From: Duganella alba
GTDB taxonomy: Bacteria > Pseudomonadota > Gammaproteobacteria > Burkholderiales > Burkholderiaceae_D
Direction of reading: 5' to 3'
DNA: 64,000 bases
Assembly (NCBI RefSeq): GCF_009674495.1
Contig: NZ_WKJN01000004.1
Coordinates: 1-64,000 of the forward strand
Part shown: positions 24,364-32,540 of the stretch, in pieces
How the letters are laid out: each line of letters begins with the position of its first letter
Position numbering within the stretch: the first letter of the stretch is position 1
Position numbers and translations under genes: made by a program
The notes under the pieces: model-generated
Database searches by the model: none
Told to the model about the DNA's origin: nothing
What the model saw: only the letters and a program-made list of their open reading frames with translations

Positions 24364-25377
24364 ATGACCACTAAAAATACGCGCCGTTTCGTTTTATCTT
24401 CCTTCCTGGCCGCCTCCGCCACGCTGTTTGGTCTGCCTGCCGCGCAGGCTGCCGACACCGTGCTGCTGAATGCCGCTTACGACGTCACCCGCGAACTGTT
24501 CAAGGACATCAACCCGGCCTTCACCGCCCAATGGAAGAAAACCACCGGCGAGACGGTCGACGTCAACCAGTCGCACGGCGGCTCGTCCAAGCAGGCGCGT
24601 TCGGTGGCGGACGGCATGGAAGCGTCGATCGTGACCATGAACCAGGCCAACGACATCGACATCCTGGTCGAGCGCGGCGTGGTGTCGGCCGACTGGGCCA
24701 AGAAATTCCCGAACAACGCCTCGCCGTTCTACTCGACCATGGTGTTCCTGGTGCGCAAAGGCAATCCGAAACAGGTCAAGGACTGGGGCGACCTGGCCAA
24801 GCCGGGCGTGAAAGTCATCATTCCGCATCCCAAAACCTCGGGCAACGGCCGCTACACCTACCTGGCGGCCTGGGGCTCGGTGATCAAGAAAGGTGGCAAC
24901 GAGGCGCAGGCGCGTGACCTGGTCGGCAAGATCTTCCATAACGTGCCGGTGCTGGACGCCGGCGGCCGCGGCGCCACCACCACCTTCACCCAGCGTGAAA
25001 TCGGCGACGTGCTGGTGACCTTCGAAAACGAAGTGAACCTGGTGCGCGCGGAATTCGGCGACAAGTTCGACGTGGTCTACCCGTCGATCTCGATCCTGGC
25101 CGAGTCGCCAGTGGCCGTGGTCGACAAGGTGGTCGACAAGCGCAACCTGCGCAAGCAGGCCACCGGCTACGTCAACTTCCTGTACAGCGAAGAAGGCCAG
25201 GAAATCATCGCCAGGCACTCGCTGCGTCCGCGCTCGGAAAAGGCCTTCAAGAAGTACAACGCCAACTTCCGCCAAGTCACCCTGTTCACCATCGACGACG
25301 TGTTCGGCGGCTGGAAAGCGGCGCAGAAGAAGCACTTTGACGACGGCGGCGAGTTCGACAAGATCTATAACAAATAA
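24364..25377 (+). CDS. sbp: Periplasmic sulfate-binding protein (Sbp/CysP family)
   Basis: A protein of 337 residues with a signal peptide (cut near AAQAADT). Sulfate-binding signatures are clear: LLNAAYDVTRELFKDIN, VNQSHGGSSKQARSV, GNGRYTYLAAWG and the end DVFGGWKAAQKKHFDDGGEFD. It presents sulfate or thiosulfate to the CysTWA transporter. None of those transporter genes is present in the window, so it is an orphan subunit here. A stand-alone molbindin follows on the same strand after 84 bases. Confidence 0.93.
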   Translation: MTTKNTRRFVLSSFLAASATLFGLPAAQAADTVLLNAAYDVTRELFKDINPAFTAQWKKTTGETVDVNQSHGGSSKQARSVADGMEASIVTMNQANDIDILVERGVVSADWAKKFPNNASPFYSTMVFLVRKGNPKQVKDWGDLAKPGVKVIIPHPKTSGNGRYTYLAAWGSVIKKGGNEAQARDLVGKIFHNVPVLDAGGRGATTTFTQREIGDVLVTFENEVNLVRAEFGDKFDVVYPSISILAESPVAVVDKVVDKRNLRKQATGYVNFLYSEEGQEIIARHSLRPRSEKAFKKYNANFRQVTLFTIDDVFGGWKAAQKKHFDDGGEFDKIYNK

Positions 25378-25461
25378 CATTATTCGGATAGATTCGTTTG
25401 CAAATGGCCGCCGGCCCCGTAATCTGGAAGCGTAGTAAATCAACCAGACAAAGGAAGCACG

Positions 25462-25683
25462 ATGGCCATTTCTGAAATTAACGTACGCAATCAATTCCGG
25501 GGCAAGATCAAGGAAATCATCTTTGGCCCGGTCGTTTCGGAAGTCGATGTGGAAACCCAGCACGGCATCGTCACCTCGGTGATCACCTCGCGCTCCATCC
25601 AGGACCTGGACCTGAAAGTCGGCAGCGAAGTCATCGCCTTGGTGAAATCAACCGAGGTCTCCATCGCCAAGATCGGCAACTGA
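25462..25683 (+). CDS. Stand-alone molbindin (single TOBE/Mop domain)
   Basis: A protein of 73 residues that is one TOBE domain (VRNQFRGKIKEIIFGPVVSEVDVET, TSRSIQDLDLKVGSEVIALVKSTEVSI). Molbindins bind molybdate or tungstate as hexamers and are thought to buffer the oxyanion in the cytoplasm. AAAGGAAG precedes the start. Its place after a sulfate-binding protein suggests a role in oxyanion uptake; the two ions share chemistry. A strong terminator follows. Confidence 0.88.
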   Translation: MAISEINVRNQFRGKIKEIIFGPVVSEVDVETQHGIVTSVITSRSIQDLDLKVGSEVIALVKSTEVSIAKIGN

Positions 25684-25720
25684 CCATACCGTCCCGGCCG
25701 CCGCCGCGGCCGGTAAACGG

Positions 25721-25757
25721 AAAAAAGCCCTGAGTCCTCCCGTCTCAGGGCTTTTTT
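25721..25757 (+). terminator. Intrinsic terminator after the molbindin gene
   Basis: A perfect 14-base stem, AAAAAAGCCCTGAG (25721-25734) with CTCAGGGCTTTTTT (25744-25757), surrounds a nine-base loop. The T run makes it a strong terminator on the plus strand; the A run makes it usable in both directions. The rest of the gap 25684-25936 is AT-rich and should hold the pbpG promoter, which I could not place with confidence. Confidence 0.92.
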
Positions 25758-25936
25758 GCTTAAGGCGGCCTTAACGTACAAAAAAAATATAAGAATCCGG
25801 GACTTACATACAATAGACGAGAAGCAGCTTTAATGTTATTGTCTATCCTTAGAGAATATTGCCGTATAGCAGGATTTTTTACGTGCGCCGCGTCGCCCAG
25901 ACGCGTCCGATAGACTCCCTATTCCCGAATACTTAT

Positions 25937-26809
25937 ATGCTCAAGAAAATTGTTGCTGTATTGCTGAGTTCGTTTACCGTGGCCGCGTTCGCCGCCGTAC
26001 CGCTCGGCTCGCAGTCGGTGCTGGTCGTTGAAGACGGCACTGGCAAAGTCCTGTTGGAAAAAAACGCCAACGCCCAGGTCCCGATCGCTTCGCTGACCAA
26101 GCTGATGACCGCCATGGTCGTGCTGGACGCCAAGCCGGACATGAACGAGAAAATCGAAATCGACCGCGCCGACGTGGACATGCTGAAGCACAGCGCGTCG
26201 CGCGTGCCGGTGGGCGCCGAGCTGTCGCGCAGCGACGTGCTGCAGCTGGCGCTGATGTCGTCGGATAACCGCGCCGCCGCGTCGCTGGGCCGTACCTATC
26301 CGGGCGGTCTGCCGGCGTTCCGCATGGCCGTGCGCAGCAAGATCAAGGCGCTGGGCTTGACCCAGACGGTGATCGAGGAGCCGACCGGTTTGTCGCCGCA
26401 CAATATGTCGACCGCGACCGATCTGGTGAAGATTGCGACGGCGGCGTCGGCGTATCCGGAGATTCGCCGGATTACCACCGATACCAAGGACATCATCAAC
26501 ATCAAGGGCCGCAAGGTGGAGTACCACAACACCAATCGCCTGGTTGGCGCCAAGGGTTGGGATGTGGGCCTGTCCAAGACGGGTTATACCGAAGAGGCGG
26601 GCCGTTGCCTGATCATGCGCTTCAAGTCGGGCGGCAAGGACAATACGCTGGTGCTGTTGAACGCGAAGGCGAACTCGGCGCGGCAAATGGATGCGGTGAA
26701 CATTCGTCGCTTTATTGCTGGGGCGGATGAGCCGAAGGTGATGAAGGCTTCCGTGACCACCAAGAAGAAGGCTGTCAAACGCAGCAAGCGCACGCGTCGC
26801 GCGATGTGA
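25937..26809 (+). CDS. pbpG: D-alanyl-D-alanine endopeptidase PbpG (PBP7-type)
   Basis: A protein of 290 residues, class S11, with signal peptide (cut near FAAVPLG). All three penicillin-binding motifs are intact: SLTK (nucleophile Ser), SSDN (SxN) and KTG in GLSKTGYTEEAGRC. The family cuts D-Ala-mDAP cross-links in murein. The C-terminal tail is strongly basic (TTKKKAVKRSKRTRRAM). ATG 25937 is chosen as it begins the signal peptide; the upstream frame starts at a TTG. A long palindromic repeat follows the stop. Confidence 0.9.
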   Translation: MLKKIVAVLLSSFTVAAFAAVPLGSQSVLVVEDGTGKVLLEKNANAQVPIASLTKLMTAMVVLDAKPDMNEKIEIDRADVDMLKHSASRVPVGAELSRSDVLQLALMSSDNRAAASLGRTYPGGLPAFRMAVRSKIKALGLTQTVIEEPTGLSPHNMSTATDLVKIATAASAYPEIRRITTDTKDIINIKGRKVEYHNTNRLVGAKGWDVGLSKTGYTEEAGRCLIMRFKSGGKDNTLVLLNAKANSARQMDAVNIRRFIAGADEPKVMKASVTTKKKAVKRSKRTRRAM

Positions 26810-26832
26810 TCTTTAAACCCGCACTGCCTGGT

Positions 26833-26862
26833 GGGGTCTGACCCCGTGCGGGGTCAGACCCC
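26833..26862. repeat. Double palindromic intergenic repeat
   Basis: Two near-identical 13-base palindromes, GGGGTCTGACCCC (26833-26845) and GGGGTCAGACCCC (26850-26862), are separated by GTGC. Each is self-complementary around one base, and together they form a perfect 13-base inverted repeat. It lies between the converging ends of pbpG and recD and could stop transcription from both sides or be a dispersed REP-like element. Confidence 0.75.
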
Positions 26863-26908
26863 TAAGTGGTAACGCTGGCGTCGTGGCAAAAGCGTGCGGG
26901 GTAGCATT

Positions 26909-28843
26909 CTAGTTTTCCAGTTGGCTGCGCAGGCCGCTAGCCCGCTGGGTCCGTTGGCCAATTGCATCCAGCAGCACCTGGCCGTTCGGGGTAAGCAAGG
27001 TGAAGTAATCCCGCGCCCGCGTGATGCCGGTGTAGATCAACTCCCGCGCCAGCATGCCACCGCCGTCCTTGGGCAACACCATGGCCGTGTGCGCAAATTC
27101 CGAACCCTGCGATTTGTGCACCGTCATCGCAAACGCCGTCTCCACATTCCGCAACCTGGTCGCCAGCACGCTGCGCACCGTCTCCCCTTCCGAGAAGTAC
27201 ACCCGCAACGCTCCCGCACGCGCCGGATCAGGCAAGGTCAGGCCGATATCGCCATTGAACACGCCAGTCGCATAATCATTGCGCGTCACCATCACCGGCC
27301 GTCCGACATACCATTCGCCGGTACGCTTGAGCAGCCCAGCCTTCTGCAAGCGCTGCTCGATCGACTCGTTCAATCCCGACACGCCCCACTCGCCCTCGCG
27401 CACCGCGCACAGGATCCGGAAGCTTTCAAAGCTCTTTAAAACCGATTTCACCCACGCAAGGTGATCCGCCTCGTCCGGCGCATGCCGGATCAACTGCAAA
27501 TACGGCTGATAGCCGCTCAAAGCCAGTTGCAGCAGATCCGCCGACTGCGCCATATCAGTCCACGTCACCTTGCCATCCAGCCCCTCGCGCAGCACATTGA
27601 CCGCCGCTGCGGCATCCCCCGCATTCACCGCCAGCGCCAGCGCGCCAATCGGGCCGCCGAAACGCCGGCTCTCGCGCAGCATCACCGTCTGCTGCGCGAT
27701 CGGTCCGCCGTGGCCTTCAAAATTCCCGGGAATGCGCTGCCCGGTCGCGGCCTGCACGTAGGACAAGGTCTCGGGCAGATACTCGCCCGCCTCGGCGTTG
27801 TGGCACAGATCCCCCAGCACCGCGCCCGCCTCCACCGACGCCAACTGGTCCTTGTCACCGAGCAGGATCAGCGTGGCCGTCTCCGGCAAGGCCGCCAGCA
27901 GCGCCGACATCATCTCCAGGTGAATCATCGACGCTTCATCGACAATCAACACATCCACGTCCAGCTGATTGCCCGCATGATGCTGGAACGCCCGCGTATC
28001 CGGCCGCGCGCCCAGCAAACTATGCAGCGTGCGCGCCGCGCCCATGCGGGCCGCCAGTTCGCGCAGCGGCAACTCGTCGCCGACCTTCTCCGCCAGCTCG
28101 TCCAGCGCCGTATCGATCGACTGCTTCAGCCGCGCTGCCGCCTTGCCGGTCGGCGCAGCCAGCGCCACGCGCAAGCCGGCCTGTCCCTCGCCCGCCGTCG
28201 CAAACAACAAGGCCAGCAAACGCGCCACCGTATAAGTCTTGCCGGTGCCCGGACCGCCGGTGATGATCCCCAGCTTGCCGCGCATGGCGACCGCGCAGGC
28301 GATCTTCTGCCAGTCCACGCCACCGCCGCGCGGCGCGTGCGGGAACAGGTTGTCCAGCCAGCGGCGAATGCCGGCGGTCTGCATATCCGCATCCGCCGCC
28401 AGCACGCCGCCCAGCGCGCGGCTGCGCACCGCCTGCGCCACGTGCGTCTCGTCCTGCCAGTAGCGGCGCAGATACAGCCGCTCGCCATCCAGCACCAGTG
28501 GCTGATGATGCTGATCGCCGCCCACCGGCCATACCTGCGCGCAGCGCGCCAGCAGATCGCACCAGGCGTCCGTGTCGGCCGGCCAGTCGCCCACCGATGC
28601 GCGCAGGTCGCGCCATTCCTCGCCGCTCCAGCCCAGCAGCGCGGCCGGATCGGCATTCAGCTCGTCGAGCATCAGGCAGCTGTGGCCGCGCCCTTCCAGT
28701 TCGGACAACAGCACGCAGGCCGCCATCAACTGCGGCGAGCTGTCGCCCACGGACGCAATAAAGCGCGCAAACGCGCCGCTCAGGCGGCGCAGCTGGCCAG
28801 CCTCGGTCAGCGCATCGACCTGCTGGAAAAACTCAATACTCAT
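26909..28843 (-). CDS. recD: RecD, exonuclease V alpha subunit (5'-3' helicase)
   Basis: A protein of 644 residues. The superfamily 1B helicase motifs are visible: Walker A in ITGGPGTGKTYTVARLLALL (about residue 195), VDVLIVDEASMIHLEMMSALL (Walker B), LLGDKDQLASVEAGAVLGDL and, near the end, FAMTVHKSQGSEF. The N-terminal 150 residues match the RecD interface domain. RecD is the fast helicase of RecBCD and limits RecA loading before Chi. Its start overlaps the recB end by 11 bases. Confidence 0.95.
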   Translation of the reverse strand: MSIEFFQQVDALTEAGQLRRLSGAFARFIASVGDSSPQLMAACVLLSELEGRGHSCLMLDELNADPAALLGWSGEEWRDLRASVGDWPADTDAWCDLLARCAQVWPVGGDQHHQPLVLDGERLYLRRYWQDETHVAQAVRSRALGGVLAADADMQTAGIRRWLDNLFPHAPRGGGVDWQKIACAVAMRGKLGIITGGPGTGKTYTVARLLALLFATAGEGQAGLRVALAAPTGKAAARLKQSIDTALDELAEKVGDELPLRELAARMGAARTLHSLLGARPDTRAFQHHAGNQLDVDVLIVDEASMIHLEMMSALLAALPETATLILLGDKDQLASVEAGAVLGDLCHNAEAGEYLPETLSYVQAATGQRIPGNFEGHGGPIAQQTVMLRESRRFGGPIGALALAVNAGDAAAAVNVLREGLDGKVTWTDMAQSADLLQLALSGYQPYLQLIRHAPDEADHLAWVKSVLKSFESFRILCAVREGEWGVSGLNESIEQRLQKAGLLKRTGEWYVGRPVMVTRNDYATGVFNGDIGLTLPDPARAGALRVYFSEGETVRSVLATRLRNVETAFAMTVHKSQGSEFAHTAMVLPKDGGGMLARELIYTGITRARDYFTLLTPNGQVLLDAIGQRTQRASGLRSQLEN

Positions 28844-31800
28844 TGTGTGCCTCGGTGTTCAACAGGCTGTCCAGGCCGTCCAGCAATTCCATGTCGGGCG
28901 CGATCCAGTAGCAGCCGCGCGTCTGCGCATTGCCTATGCCGCGCAAGAACATGAAGATCGCGCCGCCCAGTTGCTCGGCTGGATCGTAAGCGTCGCCCAG
29001 ACGGCTTTGCAGCAGCCGGTGCAAAGCCAGCATGTAAATCGCGCCCTGGATATCGTAGCGGTGCTCGGCCATCGCCGTGATCAGCGCCGGCTCGTGGTAG
29101 CTGGCGTCGCCGCCGCCCAGCGCGTTCGATTTGTAGTCCAGTATCCAGTAGCGGCCCTCGTGCTCGAACACCAGGTCGCAGAAGCCTTTCAGCATGCCGT
29201 GCAGCTCGCGCTCCGGCAGCGCCGGCCGCGTGGCGCCGCCCAGCAGATGCGTGGCGCACAGCTTGTCCAGCGCGCCGGTAGCCAGGCGGTCGCTCGGGAA
29301 CCAGAACTCCATCTCCGGCAGCGGCGCGACGATGGCGCTTAACGGCGCATTCAGATGCGGCAGCGACGTGCTGGCGATTTCGCGCAACCATGCCAGCGTA
29401 TCGTCCAGACGATTCCCCCAGCCGGCGCGCTCCACACGGCGTGTCAGGCGCGATGCAAACGTCTCGTGGTCAACGATGGCAAAGCCCTCCTGCCCCATCC
29501 ACTCCAATTGTTCGTGCAGGAAGTTACCGGGCACCGAGCCGCGCGGGAAGCGGTGCCACGGCGTGTCTTCCACGCGCGACGGCAAGGCCATGGCCGGCTG
29601 GTCGCCGTCTTCCAGCAGCTTTTCCTGCAAGGCGTCGCGCGGCACCGGGCCGGCGGCGCTAATGGTGCCGGTTGGCCCGGTGCGCCTTGCCAGTGAGCTG
29701 AAGCTGCCCACCGACCAGTCACGCTCAAACCGGCCGCTGTAATGCTGCGGCTCCAGCAAGGCCGGGCGATGCTCGACGCGACTCAGGCGCGTGATCTGTT
29801 TGGCGTCCATCGCCAGCAGGTCGAGGCGGATGTCGCCGCAGTCCCGGCACGCGTGCTGCCAGCGCTCCATCATCAGGTCCGATGGCAGCGGCGCGCCGCC
29901 GGTCAGCAGGTAGCCGAGCGCGGATTCGTGCAGCGTGTTGTCGCCGGCCTTGCGCGCCGACAGCGCCGTCACGCCCAGCCACAGGAAGTGGCGCGCGCGC
30001 GTCAGCGCCACGTACATCAGCCGCAGGTCTTCCTGCAGGCGCGCGCGTTCCACCAGCTCCATCGCCGTATCGCTCAGCGCCATGTCGATGCGGCGCACGC
30101 CGTCGTCATCGCTGAATTCGAAGAAGCTGCGGTTGCGGCGTTCGACCTTGCGCGCGGTGACGGCAAACGGCAGGTACACCAGCGGATACTCCAGGCCTTT
30201 CGACTTGTGCACCGTGACCACCTTGACCAGCTCCGCGTCGCTTTCCAGACGCAGCACCCGTTCGTCGCCGCCGCCCTCGCCGCCTTCGATTTGCTCGGCG
30301 AGCCAGCGTATCAGCGCCTGCTCGCCGTCCAGTTGGCGGCTGGCCGATTGCAGCAGTTCGGCCAGGTGCAGCAGATTGGTCAGACGCCGCTCGCCGCCCA
30401 CCTGTTGCAGCAGGGCGGCCGGCAGTTGCAGTTCGTGGATGAAGCGGCGCAGCATGGCCAGCACGCCCTGCCGCTGCCAGATGATGTGCAGCGCCTTCAG
30501 TTGTTCGACGCGCTCTTCCCACGCCAGTTCGTCCGACGACAGGCGCGCCAGCTCGGCCAGCGGCAGGCCGGCGGTGCGGGTGGCGTAGGCGGCGCGCGCC
30601 AGGGCGCCGTCCAGCGGATTGGCAACCGCCGACAACCAGCGCAGCACGTCGGCCGCTTCCTCGCTATCAGTGACAGAGTCCTTGTCCGACAGGTAGACGC
30701 TCGGCACGCCACGCCGTTGCAGCGCGCGGCGGATGGCGGCCGCCTCCTTGCGGTCGCGCACCAGCACCGCGATGTCGGCGGGCTTCAGCCGCTGCGGTCC
30801 GTCATCGACGCCGGCAAAGCCTGCACGCTCGTCATTCAATTTGGCGACGATGTCCTCGGCACAGTGGCTGGCGAAGAATTCGCGGTAGCCTTCGGCTTTC
30901 AGTTCCTGCGTGGCGCTGCACGCGATCACCAGCGCCGGTACCTCACCGGCTGCGTCCACCATGTGTTCCTTGCGCCCCTTGGCGTCCACCGCCTCGAACG
31001 GCAGCGGATTCTCGCGCGAAGCAGGATCGCGGAAGCGGAAGGCGCCGCGTGCGAAGCCCTCGCCGGCCGCGCGGCCTTCGGCGTGCAGGAACAGGTGGTT
31101 GACCGCATCCACCACCGGCTTGGTCGAGCGGTAGTTGGTGCCCAGCTGGTAGTGGCGACCGGCGGTGGCGCGCCGAGCCGACAGGTAGCTGTGGATGTCG
31201 GCGCCACGGAAACCATAGATCGACTGCTTCGGATCGCCGATCAGGAACAGGCCCGTTTCCGGATCGTTGTCGGCCACGCGATACAGCTCGTTGAAGATCT
31301 GGTACTGGTTCGGCGCCGTATCCTGGAATTCGTCCACCAGCGCCACCGGATACTGCTCGGTGATGCGCTTGCGCAGCGCGGCGCCGTTTTCGCCTTGCAG
31401 CGCGGCGTTCAGACGGTCCAGCATGTCGGCGAAACCGAACTGGCGGCTGCGCTTTTTCAGCTCGGCCATGCGATTGGCGACCGTGGCTGCCGCGTGGCGG
31501 TACAGCGCGTGCGACAGCGGTTCGATCTCGGCCAGCGCGCGCTTCAGCGGCTGCGTTTCGTCGAAATCATCCGGTATGACGGTGCTGAAGTTCTTGGCGA
31601 AGGCGTCTTCCAGCCCTTCCGGCGTCAGGCGGTTCCAGGCCGTGTCCGAAATCTCCGGCAGCACCTGGGCCGGATTCTGCGCCCACTCGCGCAGCCCGTT
31701 GAACCAGCTGACCAGCGAATCGGGCCGCATCTTGTTGCCGTTGAAGCACTTGGGATCGGCGGCGCGATGGCCGGCGATGAATTGTTCCATGCGCGTGGCG

Positions 31801-32540
31801 CGCTCGTGCCAGCCGGCTTTCAGCGCCTCCAACCGGGCCTGCTGCGCGCGCTGCACATCGGCGATCAGGACGCCCAGCGATTCGCCGCCCGCATCACCGA
31901 TGATGTCGGCGCGCTTGACCAGTTCGCGGATGGATTTCTTCAATGCGCCGACGTCGCCCCAGCACGACAGCAGCGCTTCCAGCGATGCCGCGTTCAGCGG
32001 ATACACCTGCTGGCGCCAGTAATCGTGCGCGGCGTCTTCGAACAGCGCCTGCTCGTCGCTGACCAGTTCTTCGTCAAACAGGCTGCCGCTGTCGAAGGCG
32101 TGCTCGCGCAACATGCGCTGGCACCAGGCGTCGATGGTGAAGATGGCCGCTTCGTCCATCGTTTCGGCGGCCAGTTGCAGGCGGTGCGCGGCCTGCTGCT
32201 TGTGGCTGTAATCCGGATAGGCGTCCAGGATCTCGTCCAGGTAGTCGTCGCGTTTCTGGCGCGGCTCGTCGGCGCGGAAGTAGGCCGCCGCTTCGACCAG
32301 CCGTTCGCGCACGCGGTTGGACAGCTCGCGCGTGGCGGCGCGGGTGAAGGTCATCACCAGGATATCGGCCGGCAGCAGCGGACGGCGGTAGGCGTGGACG
32401 CCGCCGTGGCCCAGCACCAGCCGCACGTACAGCGCGGCGATGGTCCAGGTCTTGCCGGTGCCGGCGCTGGCCTCGATCAGGCGCGAGCCGTGCAGCGGAA
32501 AGGTCAGCGGTGCGAGTTGATTGGCGACGATGGTGCTCAT
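28833..32540 (-). CDS. recB: RecB, exonuclease V beta subunit (3'-5' helicase and nuclease)
   Basis: A protein of 1235 residues. The UvrD-type helicase begins with Walker A EASAGTGKTWTIAAL. DEFQDTAPNQYQIFNELY and IGDPKQSIYGFRGADI follow, then VVTVHKSKGLEYPLVYLP. The C-terminal nuclease has GFCDLVFEHEGRYWILDYKS, with Asp1135 and Lys1137 of the DYK motif and an upstream Asp, as in E. coli RecB. All helicase and nuclease residues appear intact. The start codon overlaps the recC stop (ATGA). Confidence 0.96.
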   Translation of the reverse strand: MSTIVANQLAPLTFPLHGSRLIEASAGTGKTWTIAALYVRLVLGHGGVHAYRRPLLPADILVMTFTRAATRELSNRVRERLVEAAAYFRADEPRQKRDDYLDEILDAYPDYSHKQQAAHRLQLAAETMDEAAIFTIDAWCQRMLREHAFDSGSLFDEELVSDEQALFEDAAHDYWRQQVYPLNAASLEALLSCWGDVGALKKSIRELVKRADIIGDAGGESLGVLIADVQRAQQARLEALKAGWHERATRMEQFIAGHRAADPKCFNGNKMRPDSLVSWFNGLREWAQNPAQVLPEISDTAWNRLTPEGLEDAFAKNFSTVIPDDFDETQPLKRALAEIEPLSHALYRHAAATVANRMAELKKRSRQFGFADMLDRLNAALQGENGAALRKRITEQYPVALVDEFQDTAPNQYQIFNELYRVADNDPETGLFLIGDPKQSIYGFRGADIHSYLSARRATAGRHYQLGTNYRSTKPVVDAVNHLFLHAEGRAAGEGFARGAFRFRDPASRENPLPFEAVDAKGRKEHMVDAAGEVPALVIACSATQELKAEGYREFFASHCAEDIVAKLNDERAGFAGVDDGPQRLKPADIAVLVRDRKEAAAIRRALQRRGVPSVYLSDKDSVTDSEEAADVLRWLSAVANPLDGALARAAYATRTAGLPLAELARLSSDELAWEERVEQLKALHIIWQRQGVLAMLRRFIHELQLPAALLQQVGGERRLTNLLHLAELLQSASRQLDGEQALIRWLAEQIEGGEGGGDERVLRLESDAELVKVVTVHKSKGLEYPLVYLPFAVTARKVERRNRSFFEFSDDDGVRRIDMALSDTAMELVERARLQEDLRLMYVALTRARHFLWLGVTALSARKAGDNTLHESALGYLLTGGAPLPSDLMMERWQHACRDCGDIRLDLLAMDAKQITRLSRVEHRPALLEPQHYSGRFERDWSVGSFSSLARRTGPTGTISAAGPVPRDALQEKLLEDGDQPAMALPSRVEDTPWHRFPRGSVPGNFLHEQLEWMGQEGFAIVDHETFASRLTRRVERAGWGNRLDDTLAWLREIASTSLPHLNAPLSAIVAPLPEMEFWFPSDRLATGALDKLCATHLLGGATRPALPERELHGMLKGFCDLVFEHEGRYWILDYKSNALGGGDASYHEPALITAMAEHRYDIQGAIYMLALHRLLQSRLGDAYDPAEQLGGAIFMFLRGIGNAQTRGCYWIAPDMELLDGLDSLLNTEAHNEY

